Shown: positions 1-7,406, counted from the stretch's first letter. The stretch: 8,511 nt of DNA from Nitrospira sp. (GCA_024998705.1 JACOEF010000166.1:1-8511); one strand, 5' to 3'. Notes: a model not told the origin generated them from the letters alone. Program-made: numbers and translations.

Positions 1-455
1 ATCTCCCAATCCCAGATGCCGTCTCGGGTGGCGAGGCATGTCAACTGAAACCGCTCTTCGCTCTTCCGCAAGGCTTGCTCGACTCGGTGTCGGCCGATGG
101 CATACCGGATGGCGCGTCGTAGCGCATCGCCCGTCAGCCGGCCCTTGACGAGATAATCCTGCGCGCCGTGCAGGAGGGATTTCTCCGCGACGACATCGTT
201 ATCCAATCCCGTCAGCACGATGACCGGTGCGTCATGAGCTTGAGATCGCACCCGATCGAGTGTCTCCAAGCCCTGGCTGTCGGGCAGCGAAAGATCGACC
301 AAGACGGCATCGACGGGACACTCCGCAAGTTTCAGCAACCCGATTTCAAGCCTGTCTGCCCAATTGAGCGTGACGTTGTCCGGCGACTGCTCACAGAGTG
401 CTTGATGGATCAGCTCGGCATCGTCTTCATTGTCCTCAATCAGCAACAGATGCAT
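1..455 (-). CDS. Receiver-PAS signalling protein, C-terminus beyond window
   Basis: The first 151 residues are visible and the frame is still open at base 1. Residues 1-120 form a CheY-like receiver: acidic pocket IEDNEDD (6-12), predicted phosphoacceptor D54 in VDLSLPD, switch threonine T82 in VLTGL and the invariant lysine K104 in YLVKG. A short helical linker (about 121-134) leads into a PAS domain whose start is visible (SEERFQL, then GIWDWE at the window edge). Receivers of this type usually precede PAS plus histidine kinase or GGDEF outputs, and which applies here cannot be seen. The ATG at 455 is preceded by AAGAGG with 6-nt spacing. That ribosome binding site lies across the end of the upstream regulator gene, 3 nt from its stop, so the two are probably co-translated. 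It is likely a second phosphorylation target of the upstream kinase (inference). Confidence 0.85.
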   Translation of the reverse strand, partial: MHLLLIEDNEDDAELIHQALCEQSPDNVTLNWADRLEIGLLKLAECPVDAVLVDLSLPDSQGLETLDRVRSQAHDAPVIVLTGLDNDVVAEKSLLHGAQDYLVKGRLTGDALRRAIRYAIGRHRVEQALRKSEERFQLTCLATRDGIWDWE

Positions 456-458
456 GTG

Positions 459-899
459 TTACCTCTTCAGTGTGGGGACTTTTGATACCAGAGTCCAATA
501 GAGTTCGAACTCTTTCACGATCGCCAGGAATCGGCTGAATGTGACAGGTTTTCGAATGTAGGAGCAGGCACCCTGTTGAAAAGACCGAACAATGTCCTCC
601 TCGCGTTCACTGACGGTGAGCATGACGACGGGGAGCGGGCGAAACCGGGCTTCTGATTTAATTTCCGTCAGCGCCTCGAGTCCATTTTTTTTCGGCATAT
701 TGATATCAAGGAGCACCATGCCGGGGAATGGACATTGACTGAAGGGATCTTCTCCCCGCAGATAGGCGAGGGCTTCTTCTCCGTCCCGCACGACGGCCAC
801 TCGGTTGGCCATGTTCACAGCCTCGAAGGCTTCCCGGATCAGCAAGATGTCGTCTTCATTGTCTTCTGCGATCAAAATATCAAACGGCCGCATGGTCAT
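459..899 (-). CDS. Single-domain response regulator, Rcp1 type
   Basis: This 146-residue protein is a stand-alone receiver with no output domain. The visible signatures are the acidic pair in AEDNEDD (11-17), phosphoacceptor D65 in LLDINMPKKNG, switch T95 in VMLTVS and K117 in YIRKPV. The insertion around residues 48-60 and the C-terminal helix with aromatic residues (EFELYW, 130-135) match the family of Rcp1, the small regulator paired with cyanobacterial phytochromes, which accepts phosphate and signals by protein contact. The ATG at 899 overlaps the kinase stop in an ATGA arrangement, preceded by AAAGGCGG. An alternative ATG at 893 (codon 3) cannot be excluded. It stops with TAA 3 nt before the next gene. 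The kinase immediately upstream lacks a receiver of its own, so this is the most likely direct acceptor (inference). Confidence 0.93.
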   Translation of the reverse strand: MTMRPFDILIAEDNEDDILLIREAFEAVNMANRVAVVRDGEEALAYLRGEDPFSQCPFPGMVLLDINMPKKNGLEALTEIKSEARFRPLPVVMLTVSEREEDIVRSFQQGACSYIRKPVTFSRFLAIVKEFELYWTLVSKVPTLKR

Positions 900-3670
900 C
901 GTTCCGCCTTTCTCGGACGTGGCTGGTTCACGCCGAACGTGATAAAAAAATCTGATCCGCCGCCTTCGCGGGGTTCGACCCAGGCTCGACCACCGTGTCG
1001 TTCTGCCACCTGCCGAACGATGGCCAGTCCTGCGCCGGTTCCCTCTATCTCACGTCCGACTGCTCGTTGGAACAGCTCAAATATCCGATCGCGTTGGCCT
1101 GGAGCCACTCCGGGGCCTCGATCCCGCACAACCAGGCCGATGAGTTCGGTTCCTTCACGATCCATTCCGGAATACGGAGCGATCTCAATGTCCGGGGACT
1201 GCTCGGCGGACGAAAACTTGAGCGCATTCGAGACCAGATTGTAGATGCCCTGGATAGCCCAGGTGGTATTGACTTGCAGGCGTGGGAGAGGCGGACGAAT
1301 CGTGATTCGTGCGCCGGTTTCTTTAATGCGGCTCTCCAAGCGATGCAGGACGGCTTGCACCAACTGTTCAGCGTCGATGTTGTCAACGGGAGGGTCCATG
1401 CGTTGCGCGCGGGAGAGATCCAGGATGTCCTCGAGCAGTTGATTGAGTCGCTGCGTGGCCCGGATTACGCGCCGGAGGAAGTCTTGCCCCTTCTCGTCGA
1501 GCCGGTTCGCATACCGGTCCTGGATGAGGACAGAAAAACTCTCGATCGCTCGCAGCGGCTCTTTCAAGTCGTGCGAGGTCACATACAGGAGGGTTTCCAG
1601 ATCCTTGTTTTTCTTGAGGATCATGAGCTCGGCCTGTCGTCGCTCGCCGATATCCCGGCTGGTTTCCAGTACAAGGCTGCGACCGTTCGTCTTGAGCAAT
1701 CCCCAGCGGCTCGCCACGAGCACGTCCCGTCCGTCTTTCGTGCGATGGTGAATCTCCCCGGTCCATTCCCCGGTTGTCTCCAATTGGGTCTGGATCGTGC
1801 TCAAAGGAGAGGGTAGTCGGCTCTGCAGCAGCTGATGACAGTTGTGTCCCAATGCCTCCGATCGGGGATAGCCGTACAGTTGTTCGCATCCTCGATTCCA
1901 CTCCACGATGCCTGTGTCGATGTCCCAGGCAAAAATCGGTTCATACGACAATTCGATGAGCCGGCGTTGCTGAGTCATCATGTCTTCGGCCTGCTTTCGT
2001 GCCGTGATGTCACGAAGGATCACGGTAAACAGCTTTTGCCCGCTGATAGCTATCTGTGAAATGCTGGCTTCGATCGGAAATTCTTCGCCATCGGCCCGTA
2101 AGCCGGAAATGGTCCCGAGGGCTCCCATCTCGCGCTTGGTGACGTTCGTCTGGTCAAAGGCCACCACATGATGGCCGTGCGCGGCACGGTAACGCTCAGG
2201 AATGAGCACGGCGACCGATTGCCCGATTGTTTCGTCGGCTCGACGACCGAACATCGTTTCCGCTGCCGCATTGAAGTGCATAACTTCCTGGCAGTCATTG
2301 ATCGTGATAATGGCGTCCATCGCAGAATTAAATATGCCGCTGAGGATTTGCTCGCTGTCGTGCGCTGCCGCGAGGGCTGCCTTCTGTTCGGTAATATCGA
2401 TGCACGAGCCGATGAAACCGACGAATTTCTTTTCTCCTTCGAACCGAGGCACCCCGTGATTCAGTAGCCAACGCCATTCTCCATTATGCCGACGCAGGCG
2501 ATATTCCATCTTAAATTCTTGTTGCGCATGGAAGGAGTTTTTGTAGATGCGGAGAGCATAGTCGACATCATCCGGGTGAACATTCTCGACCCATCCGTCG
2601 CCCAAATCCTGATCGAGGGGCCGACCGACGAATTCCAGCCAGGGGTTGTTAAACCAAATGCAGCCCTGTGTCAGATCGCTGACCCAGATCAACACCGGCG
2701 CATGGTCCGCCATGACCTGAAAGCGACTTTCGGTAGATTTCAACGTCGCCTGCATATTCGTGATGGTGATCAGTTCCTGTTCCAGCCTTTCCTTGCTGAG
2801 CCGGAGTTCTTCGGTTCGCTCCCGGACCTCGGATTCGAGCCGTTCGTGACTCGTGCGCAAAAGGTTATCCGCTCGTTTCCGGTCGGTGATATCCACGAGG
2901 GTGGAGCGGCTGGCGACGAATCGACCATCCGGATCCTTGATGGCCGTGGCGCTCAACAGAACAGGCATCAGTGAGCCGTCCTTACGCCGCATCTCAAACT
3001 CCAGGTCCCGCACGAGTCCTTTTTCCATGAAGCGCGGGAATTGTTGATGAAACAGTGCGACGCACTCGGTGGTGAGTAGGTCCAGAAAGCGTATTTTCCC
3101 GATGACCTCGTCCTTGTGATATCCCAGCCAGTCGAGTTCGGTTTGATTGATTCCGACGAACATGCCTTGCGAGTTCAGGGAGTGGTACCCGCAGGGCGCA
3201 CGGTCGTAGAGGTCCTGCACGTCCTGCGCGTTTTTCAGGAGCAGGGTTTCCCGTAGCTGAAGGGCCTCGTATTCCGCATCCAAGGAGGCTGTTTTAATAA
3301 GCGTTTGGGTTACGCGCTTGTACTGGACGATCAGATAGGTGGTGATCACAAACATGCTCAGGCCGGCCGTGCGATTCACCCATGGTAACCATGGCGGCAC
3401 GCCGGCGATCGAGGGGGAAAGCACGAGACCCAGGGGTGTGAGAACTGCACAGACTCCAGCTGTGTAATAGGGCGTCCAGACATAGGGAGCCTGGTAGGTG
3501 AGGATTAAAGGAATAAGGTAGAACACCCAGGCGGGAATGCCGGCTGGCGTGAAACAGTCGACAGCGAATATTATTCCGATCAGCACGGCAATTAGGGAAA
3601 GGATTGCCCGCCCACGAGGAAACGGATCACTCGTGGATGTGTTGAGCGTGTCGGTACTGTCTATCGCCAC
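896..3670 (-). CDS. Membrane-anchored sensor histidine kinase with four PAS domains
   Basis: This 924-residue kinase begins with about four hydrophobic segments (roughly 22-40, 45-60, 68-88, 101-117), forming an inner-membrane sensor or anchor. Four PAS domains follow: about 152-265, 313-430, 440-560 and 570-678. A charged helical stretch (268-312), probably coiled coil, separates the first two. The HisKA domain has the phosphorylatable histidine H700 in SHDLKEP. The ATPase domain shows the N box NLVSNALKFS (811-820), G1 DRGPG (850-854), F box FELFQR (864-869) and G2 GTGAGLAI (877-884), so it looks catalytically intact. It has no receiver domain, and phosphate should pass to the two receiver proteins encoded just downstream. 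The third PAS resembles that of FixL, with H498 at the heme-ligand position. The start is GTG, fixed by AGAGGAG 4 nt upstream. The signal sensed is unknown. Confidence 0.95.
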   Translation of the reverse strand: MAIDSTDTLNTSTSDPFPRGRAILSLIAVLIGIIFAVDCFTPAGIPAWVFYLIPLILTYQAPYVWTPYYTAGVCAVLTPLGLVLSPSIAGVPPWLPWVNRTAGLSMFVITTYLIVQYKRVTQTLIKTASLDAEYEALQLRETLLLKNAQDVQDLYDRAPCGYHSLNSQGMFVGINQTELDWLGYHKDEVIGKIRFLDLLTTECVALFHQQFPRFMEKGLVRDLEFEMRRKDGSLMPVLLSATAIKDPDGRFVASRSTLVDITDRKRADNLLRTSHERLESEVRERTEELRLSKERLEQELITITNMQATLKSTESRFQVMADHAPVLIWVSDLTQGCIWFNNPWLEFVGRPLDQDLGDGWVENVHPDDVDYALRIYKNSFHAQQEFKMEYRLRRHNGEWRWLLNHGVPRFEGEKKFVGFIGSCIDITEQKAALAAAHDSEQILSGIFNSAMDAIITINDCQEVMHFNAAAETMFGRRADETIGQSVAVLIPERYRAAHGHHVVAFDQTNVTKREMGALGTISGLRADGEEFPIEASISQIAISGQKLFTVILRDITARKQAEDMMTQQRRLIELSYEPIFAWDIDTGIVEWNRGCEQLYGYPRSEALGHNCHQLLQSRLPSPLSTIQTQLETTGEWTGEIHHRTKDGRDVLVASRWGLLKTNGRSLVLETSRDIGERRQAELMILKKNKDLETLLYVTSHDLKEPLRAIESFSVLIQDRYANRLDEKGQDFLRRVIRATQRLNQLLEDILDLSRAQRMDPPVDNIDAEQLVQAVLHRLESRIKETGARITIRPPLPRLQVNTTWAIQGIYNLVSNALKFSSAEQSPDIEIAPYSGMDREGTELIGLVVRDRGPGVAPGQRDRIFELFQRAVGREIEGTGAGLAIVRQVAERHGGRAWVEPREGGGSDFFITFGVNQPRPRKAER

Positions 3671-3674
3671 GTAG

Positions 3675-3681
3675 CTCCTCT
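3675..3681 (-). promoter_or_regulatory. Ribosome binding site of the kinase gene
   Basis: On the minus strand AGAGGAG stands 4 nt before the GTG at 3670. It is the best Shine-Dalgarno match in the window and decides in favour of the GTG start over later in-frame codons. Confidence 0.8.
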
Positions 3682-3742
3682 ACAGTAGTCCTCTATCGCA
3701 ATGAAGAGTCAGTAATACAAGAAGCTATCGCGCTGGGGCTCT

Positions 3743-3770
3743 AGTATGCCAAAAAAGTACCTAGGGTGAA
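3743..3770 (-). promoter_or_regulatory. Weak sigma-70-like promoter candidate for the kinase operon
   Basis: On the minus strand TTCACC (3765-3770) and CATACT (3743-3748) are separated by 16 bp, about 75 nt upstream of the GTG start. Each hexamer matches its consensus at about four of six positions, so this is a candidate only. The -35 element lies inside the small repeat cluster at 3761-3789, which could then act as an operator (inference). Confidence 0.22.
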
Positions 3771-3789
3771 TAGGGTAGATTGGCCCTAG
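3761..3789. repeat. Small inverted and direct repeat cluster, possible operator
   Basis: CTAGGG (3761-3766) and CCCTAG (3784-3789) form an inverted repeat with a 17-bp spacer. Within it TAGGGTGAA (3762-3770) is followed directly by the similar TAGGGTAGA (3771-3779). It lies in the only sizeable intergenic gap, roughly 90-120 bp upstream of the kinase start, where a regulator site would be expected. The arms are only 6 bp long, so chance is possible. Confidence 0.3.
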
Positions 3790-3850
3790 TAAAGTGCTCA
3801 GGCCTGATGATTGCTTACAGGAGACAATGAGATGTGTGGGGAGACGGTCT

Positions 3851-3890
3851 AAAAGGGGGCTGCCAGGAGCTCGCGTTCGACGAGGGGCAG
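3851..3890 (-). terminator. Weak terminator-like hairpin after the HD gene
   Basis: Starting 4 nt after the TAA of the HD gene, the minus strand can pair CTGCC (3886-3890) with GGCAG (3860-3864). Inside that, CTCG pairs with CGAG. A C-rich run and only four Ts follow (3851-3854). The stem is interrupted and the T tract is short, so this is a plausible but imperfect intrinsic terminator separating the two operons. Confidence 0.3.
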
Positions 3891-3894
3891 AGGC

Positions 3895-5316
3895 TTAGAA
3901 ATTCGTCTCCATGCTCGATGGGGTTTTGTTCAGCACGGTCGCAGCGGCGCGGGAGAGGGCGGCGTCCTGATCGTGGTCGAGGGCGTAGATGCGGAATTGG
4001 ACGAGGCGGGTCGGGAGCAGATCGAGAAATTCCTCCAGTGGCTCAGTCGAGACACCCTTTGTGCCGGGATCGTAGACGAGTAGGGGAATGCCGCGTGTGT
4101 CTTTGGGGTCCGGGCGCGGATCGAGCGGAGCCATGTCGACGCGGAACGGCAAGGCTTGCAATTTTGCCGGGAGCGCTTTCTGGATCTGCTGCTGGAATTG
4201 TTCGTGGCTGGGAAAGTCCATGCCTCGTTCGATGCCCTTCTCCTTGAGCACGGTGCTGTAGGCCATTTTCCACTTCACGTCGCGTTCCAGGATATGCGCC
4301 CATTCCTGGTGTAAGCGCCGCAGGCTGCTCTGGCCGGCTTTCTTCCAGCGTCTGACATCTTCCAACAACGACCAGTCGGTCAGCGTCAGGTATTCGTCCA
4401 TGTGTTTGGCCGGATTGGAGGGGAACAACAGCTTCATGGTGTCGCCGAAGATGTCGCGCAGGTGAATGTCGATGGCGCGGGTCGTACGGTGATAGTACAC
4501 ATTCGAATAGAGATACATGCGGGTGTTCAAAAACATCTGCAGGGCTGGCAGTCCGGTTTTATGGATCGTGAATCCCTTGTCGGTGATGATGGTGTAGTGG
4601 ATCAAGCGGGTCAGGTCCACCGGCCCCACTGCGACGCCGCACATGTAGGCATCGCGCAGCACATAGTCCAGGTTGTCGGCGGTGTAGCTGCCGGAAATCA
4701 CCGGCTGGAGCATGTTGATCCAGCGCGGGATGCGGGAGTTGTCTTTGCCTTTTTCCTTTAGAATCACGTGCGCGATGTGATCCGGATTCAGCTCTTCTCC
4801 GCGATCGAAGGGGCCGGATGGACTGCGACGGATTTTTCTGATGAGCGGTCCCAGGTGCTCGCGCACGATAATCTGGCCGAGCTTTTCATGCGAGAGGCCG
4901 AAGGTGTGCAGAAAATTATCATCGAAGAAGTGGCAGAACGGGCCGTGCCCGATGTCGTGCACGAGTGCGGCGATGCGCAGGAACTCCTCGACATAGGCGG
5001 CTGAAGGGACGTCGGACGCCGCCTGTTTCAGGAACGGGTACAGATGGCGCGCAAACCGGCCGGCGACATGCATCGTGCCGAGTGAATGCACGAATCGCGT
5101 ATGTTCTGCCGAAGGGTACACCCATCGCGCGCTTTGGAGTTGATAGATATAGCGCAGTCGCTGCACCCAGGGAGAATCGATTAGGTCCTTTTCCGTGCGC
5201 TCCGATGGATCCGGCGACGCATACGGGACCGTGAACGAGACATATTCGTGGATGGGATCGGCAATGAGGGCTGATCCGTCGTACGGAGCGGGAGGATGTG
5301 CGGATGGCAGTTTCAT
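3895..5316 (-). CDS. HD-domain phosphohydrolase, dGTPase/SAMHD1-like
   Basis: This 473-residue protein belongs to the HD superfamily branch that includes dNTP triphosphohydrolases (Dgt, SAMHD1). The metal-site residues are all visible: H77 in RFVHSLG (with R74 at the position of a substrate-contacting arginine in SAMHD1), the H120-D121 pair in LVHDIGHGPFCH, and D214 in ADNLDYVLRDAY. Family knowledge predicts cleavage of dNTPs to nucleoside and triphosphate in the cytoplasm, but substrate range cannot be read from the sequence. The C-terminal part beyond about residue 330 has no motif I recognise. The ATG at 5316 has no clear ribosome binding site. No other standard start codon stands just upstream, and the next Met (82) would remove H77. 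The gene lies 23 nt after the DUF2062 gene, so coupling to upstream translation is likely. It could act in dNTP pool control or, less likely, phage defence. Confidence 0.9.
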   Translation of the reverse strand: MKLPSAHPPAPYDGSALIADPIHEYVSFTVPYASPDPSERTEKDLIDSPWVQRLRYIYQLQSARWVYPSAEHTRFVHSLGTMHVAGRFARHLYPFLKQAASDVPSAAYVEEFLRIAALVHDIGHGPFCHFFDDNFLHTFGLSHEKLGQIIVREHLGPLIRKIRRSPSGPFDRGEELNPDHIAHVILKEKGKDNSRIPRWINMLQPVISGSYTADNLDYVLRDAYMCGVAVGPVDLTRLIHYTIITDKGFTIHKTGLPALQMFLNTRMYLYSNVYYHRTTRAIDIHLRDIFGDTMKLLFPSNPAKHMDEYLTLTDWSLLEDVRRWKKAGQSSLRRLHQEWAHILERDVKWKMAYSTVLKEKGIERGMDFPSHEQFQQQIQKALPAKLQALPFRVDMAPLDPRPDPKDTRGIPLLVYDPGTKGVSTEPLEEFLDLLPTRLVQFRIYALDHDQDAALSRAAATVLNKTPSSMETNF

Positions 5317-5339
5317 ATATGGTCGACCGCTGTGTGATC

Positions 5340-5819
5340 TTATCGTAGGCCTGAGGGAGGGGGCAACGGTTGATGGTCGTCTTCCGGCTTCGTGCTGCGG
5401 TACTTGGACAGTAGCAGATAGGCAAGCGGGTAGGCCAACAGGCTGCCGGCAATACTCAAGACCATCCCGCCGACGAAGAACGGCCAGGCGTAGGGCATGA
5501 CCTGGTGATAAATCCCTGAGAACGACAGATCGCTCCAGTCGAAGGACGGAAAGTCATGCACGCCCAACAGGACGGCACCGGTCCAATAGGTGCCTACGAG
5601 GATGGGAATCAGCGTCCAGGGATTGTTGAGAAATGCGCCGGCGAGCAACGCCACCACATTGAGTCCGAAGGCCCAGGCGCAGAATCCCACCATCACCATA
5701 TGCAGCCCATAGGCCGGAGAAAAACCGAGGAAGACGCCGATGGCAAACGCCAGTGCCGTCCGGTGCGGTGTTTCATCGAGGTGGAGAACTTGGCGAAACA
5801 GCGATCGTACGTCTGTCAT
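5340..5819 (-). CDS. DUF2062 family inner-membrane protein
   Basis: This 159-residue membrane protein has the DUF2062 hallmarks: a short polar N-terminus, GVFLGFSPAYGLH (28-40) and the NNPWT motif (65-69). Hydrophobic segments fall at about 22-34, 40-62, 68-87 and 110-137, ending in a charged, proline-rich cytoplasmic-type tail. The biochemical role of the family is not established. I chose the ATG at 5819 rather than one at 5963. The longer form would overlap thiL by about 120 bp and add 48 residues that look unlike the family and read through thiL in another frame. An AAGG stands 6 nt before the chosen ATG. It lies 23 nt after thiL and 23 nt before the HD gene, inside the same apparent operon. 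Confidence 0.85.
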   Translation of the reverse strand: MTDVRSLFRQVLHLDETPHRTALAFAIGVFLGFSPAYGLHMVMVGFCAWAFGLNVVALLAGAFLNNPWTLIPILVGTYWTGAVLLGVHDFPSFDWSDLSFSGIYHQVMPYAWPFFVGGMVLSIAGSLLAYPLAYLLLSKYRSTKPEDDHQPLPPPSGLR

Positions 5820-5842
5820 CAACAGCCTTGGTGGAAGTCCCG

Positions 5843-6892
5843 TTACGAAGGGCGGAGAAAATGTTCGTAACTGGTGACCGGCAGCGTTCGGGTGACACCG
5901 GCCTCGGTCCGCAACCGTAAACCGAGCCGTTTCGGTGTGATTGAGCCGATACAGGTCATGCAAAAATCGGTGTTCGCGGCCAGCCGGTCAAATTGCTGCT
6001 GCTTGCGGCGGGGTACGGTGAACAAGAGTTCGTAATCCTCGCCGCCTTGTAAAGCAATTTGCTGTGCATCGATCCCGCGCGCCAGGGCATAGGCCCGGCA
6101 GGCCGGAGAAATGGGCAGTGCCTCTGGAAAGATCTCCGCGCCGACGCCGCTTGCTTCGCAGATGTGGCGAAGGTCACCGGTCAAGCCGTCGGACAGATCG
6201 ATCGCGGCGCTCGCCAGTCCATGTGTGAGCAGCCAGCGGCCCTCTGCAATGCGGGCTGACGGCCGATGGTGCCGAGCCAGCAAGAAGCGGGTCTGTGCCG
6301 GGCGCAGACTCGCCTGTGTTGGCCGCCGTGGTGTGGTTAAGAGGCCTAGCCCTGCGTGGGAGTCGCCAAGTGTGCCTGTGACGTACACGCGATCGCCGAC
6401 GCGGGCGCCGCTGCGTAGGAGTGCTCGTCGAGGGTCGACGGTGCCCGTCAGCGTGATGCTGAGAAAAAGGCCCTGCTTGGATGCCGACGTGTCACCGCCC
6501 ACCAGACGGACCCGGTAGGGAGTGGCGGCGCGCATCATGCCGCGGTACAGCTGCTGAATCTGTTTCGTCGAACAGGTCGGAGGAATGGCGATTGCGACGA
6601 GCATGAAGCGGGGCGTCCCCCCCATGGCGGCGATATCGCTCAGGTTGGCAATCGCTGCCCGGTAGCCGATGTGTTCATAGGAGGAGGTGGCAGGATCGAA
6701 GTGCACCCCTTCGGCGAGAAGGTCCGTCGTGATGAGGGTCCATTCATTGGCTGAGGTCTTGAGGATGGCGGCGTCATCGCCGATGCCGCGGTACACCTGC
6801 CGATCCGGCCGCGCGGCCTGCGCCTGCAGGAGCCGGATCAGGCCGAACTCGCTACCTACGGAGTTGGTACGGCGAGATCGGCCTGGCGGCAT
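5843..6892 (-). CDS. thiL: Thiamine-monophosphate kinase
   Basis: ThiL phosphorylates thiamine monophosphate with ATP to give thiamine diphosphate, the last step of cofactor synthesis, in the cytoplasm. At 349 residues it has the usual length and every family motif in order: GIGDDAA (36-42), TTDLLAEGVHF (55-65), NLSDIAAMGG (83-92), VGGDTS (131-136), GDSHAGL (176-182), IDLSDGL (231-237) and QGGEDYELLF (282-291). The acidic residues in these motifs bind Mg-ATP and substrate. The start is the ATG at 6892, one nt after the lon stop (TAATATG). A TGA at 6902-6904 blocks any in-frame extension, and no ribosome binding site is visible. Translation therefore probably depends on ribosomes finishing lon. 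That matters because lon contains a premature stop further upstream. Confidence 0.96.
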   Translation of the reverse strand: MPPGRSRRTNSVGSEFGLIRLLQAQAARPDRQVYRGIGDDAAILKTSANEWTLITTDLLAEGVHFDPATSSYEHIGYRAAIANLSDIAAMGGTPRFMLVAIAIPPTCSTKQIQQLYRGMMRAATPYRVRLVGGDTSASKQGLFLSITLTGTVDPRRALLRSGARVGDRVYVTGTLGDSHAGLGLLTTPRRPTQASLRPAQTRFLLARHHRPSARIAEGRWLLTHGLASAAIDLSDGLTGDLRHICEASGVGAEIFPEALPISPACRAYALARGIDAQQIALQGGEDYELLFTVPRRKQQQFDRLAANTDFCMTCIGSITPKRLGLRLRTEAGVTRTLPVTSYEHFLRPS

Positions 6893-6893
6893 A

Positions 6894-7403
6894 TTAGAGA
6901 ATCAACGAGGGGGAGGCCGCCGGGAGGTGGAGGCTCTTCCTCGGCGAGCCGGTGGCCCGCTTGGATGGGGTCGATCGAGCTGATTTTTTTGTCGGCTTGT
7001 TCGGTGTGGCCGCGCGCAGCTTGCGAGTGGCCGGGCGTCGCAGCGCCTCCCTGATCACATCGTCCACGGTATCGACAAAGATCAACTCAATGCCTTTGAG
7101 GATGTGTTTGGGAATCTCTTCGAGATCCTTTTTGTTGCGCTTTGGAAGGACCACAGTCGCGAGCTTGGCCCGCTTGGCCGCGAGAATCTTTTCCTTCAAT
7201 CCTCCGATCGGCAACACGCGGCCACGCAGGGTGATTTCTCCGGTCATCGCAAGGTCGCGCCGCACGGGGATCTGGGCCAGCGCCGAGGCAATGGCCGTCG
7301 CCATGGTGATGCCGGCCGACGGCCCGTCTTTCGGGGTTGCGCCGGCGGGGACGTGAATGTGAATGTCGTTTTTGGCGAAGATATCAGGACTGATGCCCAG
7401 GGT
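6894..7403 (-). pseudogene. lon: lon 3' portion: catalytic Ser-Lys part of the protease domain, cut off by an amber codon
   Basis: This is the in-frame continuation of lon after the TAG, open for 169 codons to a TAA. It encodes TLGISPDIF, the [17 protein letters not shown] block with the catalytic serine (codon 7317-7319), the TGEITLRG segment and [13 protein letters not shown] with the catalytic lysine (codon 7194-7196), matching the end of the Lon S16 peptidase domain. The last 46 residues or so (6897-7034) form a basic Ser/Thr/Pro/Lys/Arg-rich tail. The first ATG after the stop (7304) lies downstream of the serine, so independent translation from it would give an inactive piece. There are no frameshifts and no decay of motifs. 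The stop is therefore very recent, a sequence error, or read through. If the TAG is an error, this and 7404-8511 are one normal lon gene. Confidence 0.8.
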
Positions 7404-7406
7404 CTA
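7404..7406 (-). other. In-frame amber (TAG) codon inside lon
   Basis: Minus-strand codons around the site read GAG-TAG-ACC-CTG (E, stop, T, L). By recall, E. coli Lon has RAEKLGI where this gene has RE-stop-TLGI, so the amber replaces a variable, usually charged position. TAG is one base from AAG (Lys), GAG (Glu) and CAG (Gln). The frame is identical on both sides. Confidence 0.9.

Noticed and set aside
995..1816. A 273-codon open frame on the plus strand opposite the kinase.
   Set aside because: It mirrors the HisKA/ATPase region of the minus-strand kinase, shows no domain and is a shadow of codon bias.
3735..3752. A TGGCAT element on the minus strand suggesting a sigma-54 promoter for the kinase.
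   Set aside because: GG and the next GC are 9 bp apart rather than 10, and the TTGC half is missing.
4919..5452. A 177-codon open frame on the minus strand overlapping the HD gene start.
   Set aside because: It overlaps the HD domain core in another frame, is rich in Arg/Pro/Ser/Cys and has no family pattern. The HD frame carries all the catalytic motifs.
5820..5963. A possible 48-residue N-terminal extension of the DUF2062 protein starting at an ATG at 5963.
   Set aside because: It lies mostly within the 3' end of thiL in another frame, does not resemble the family N-terminus, and a better placed ATG with an AAGG exists at 5819.
6894..7304. An independent 136-residue protein from the ATG at 7304.
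   Set aside because: It is the tail of the Lon protease domain and would lack the catalytic serine. It is better described as the cut-off 3' part of lon.
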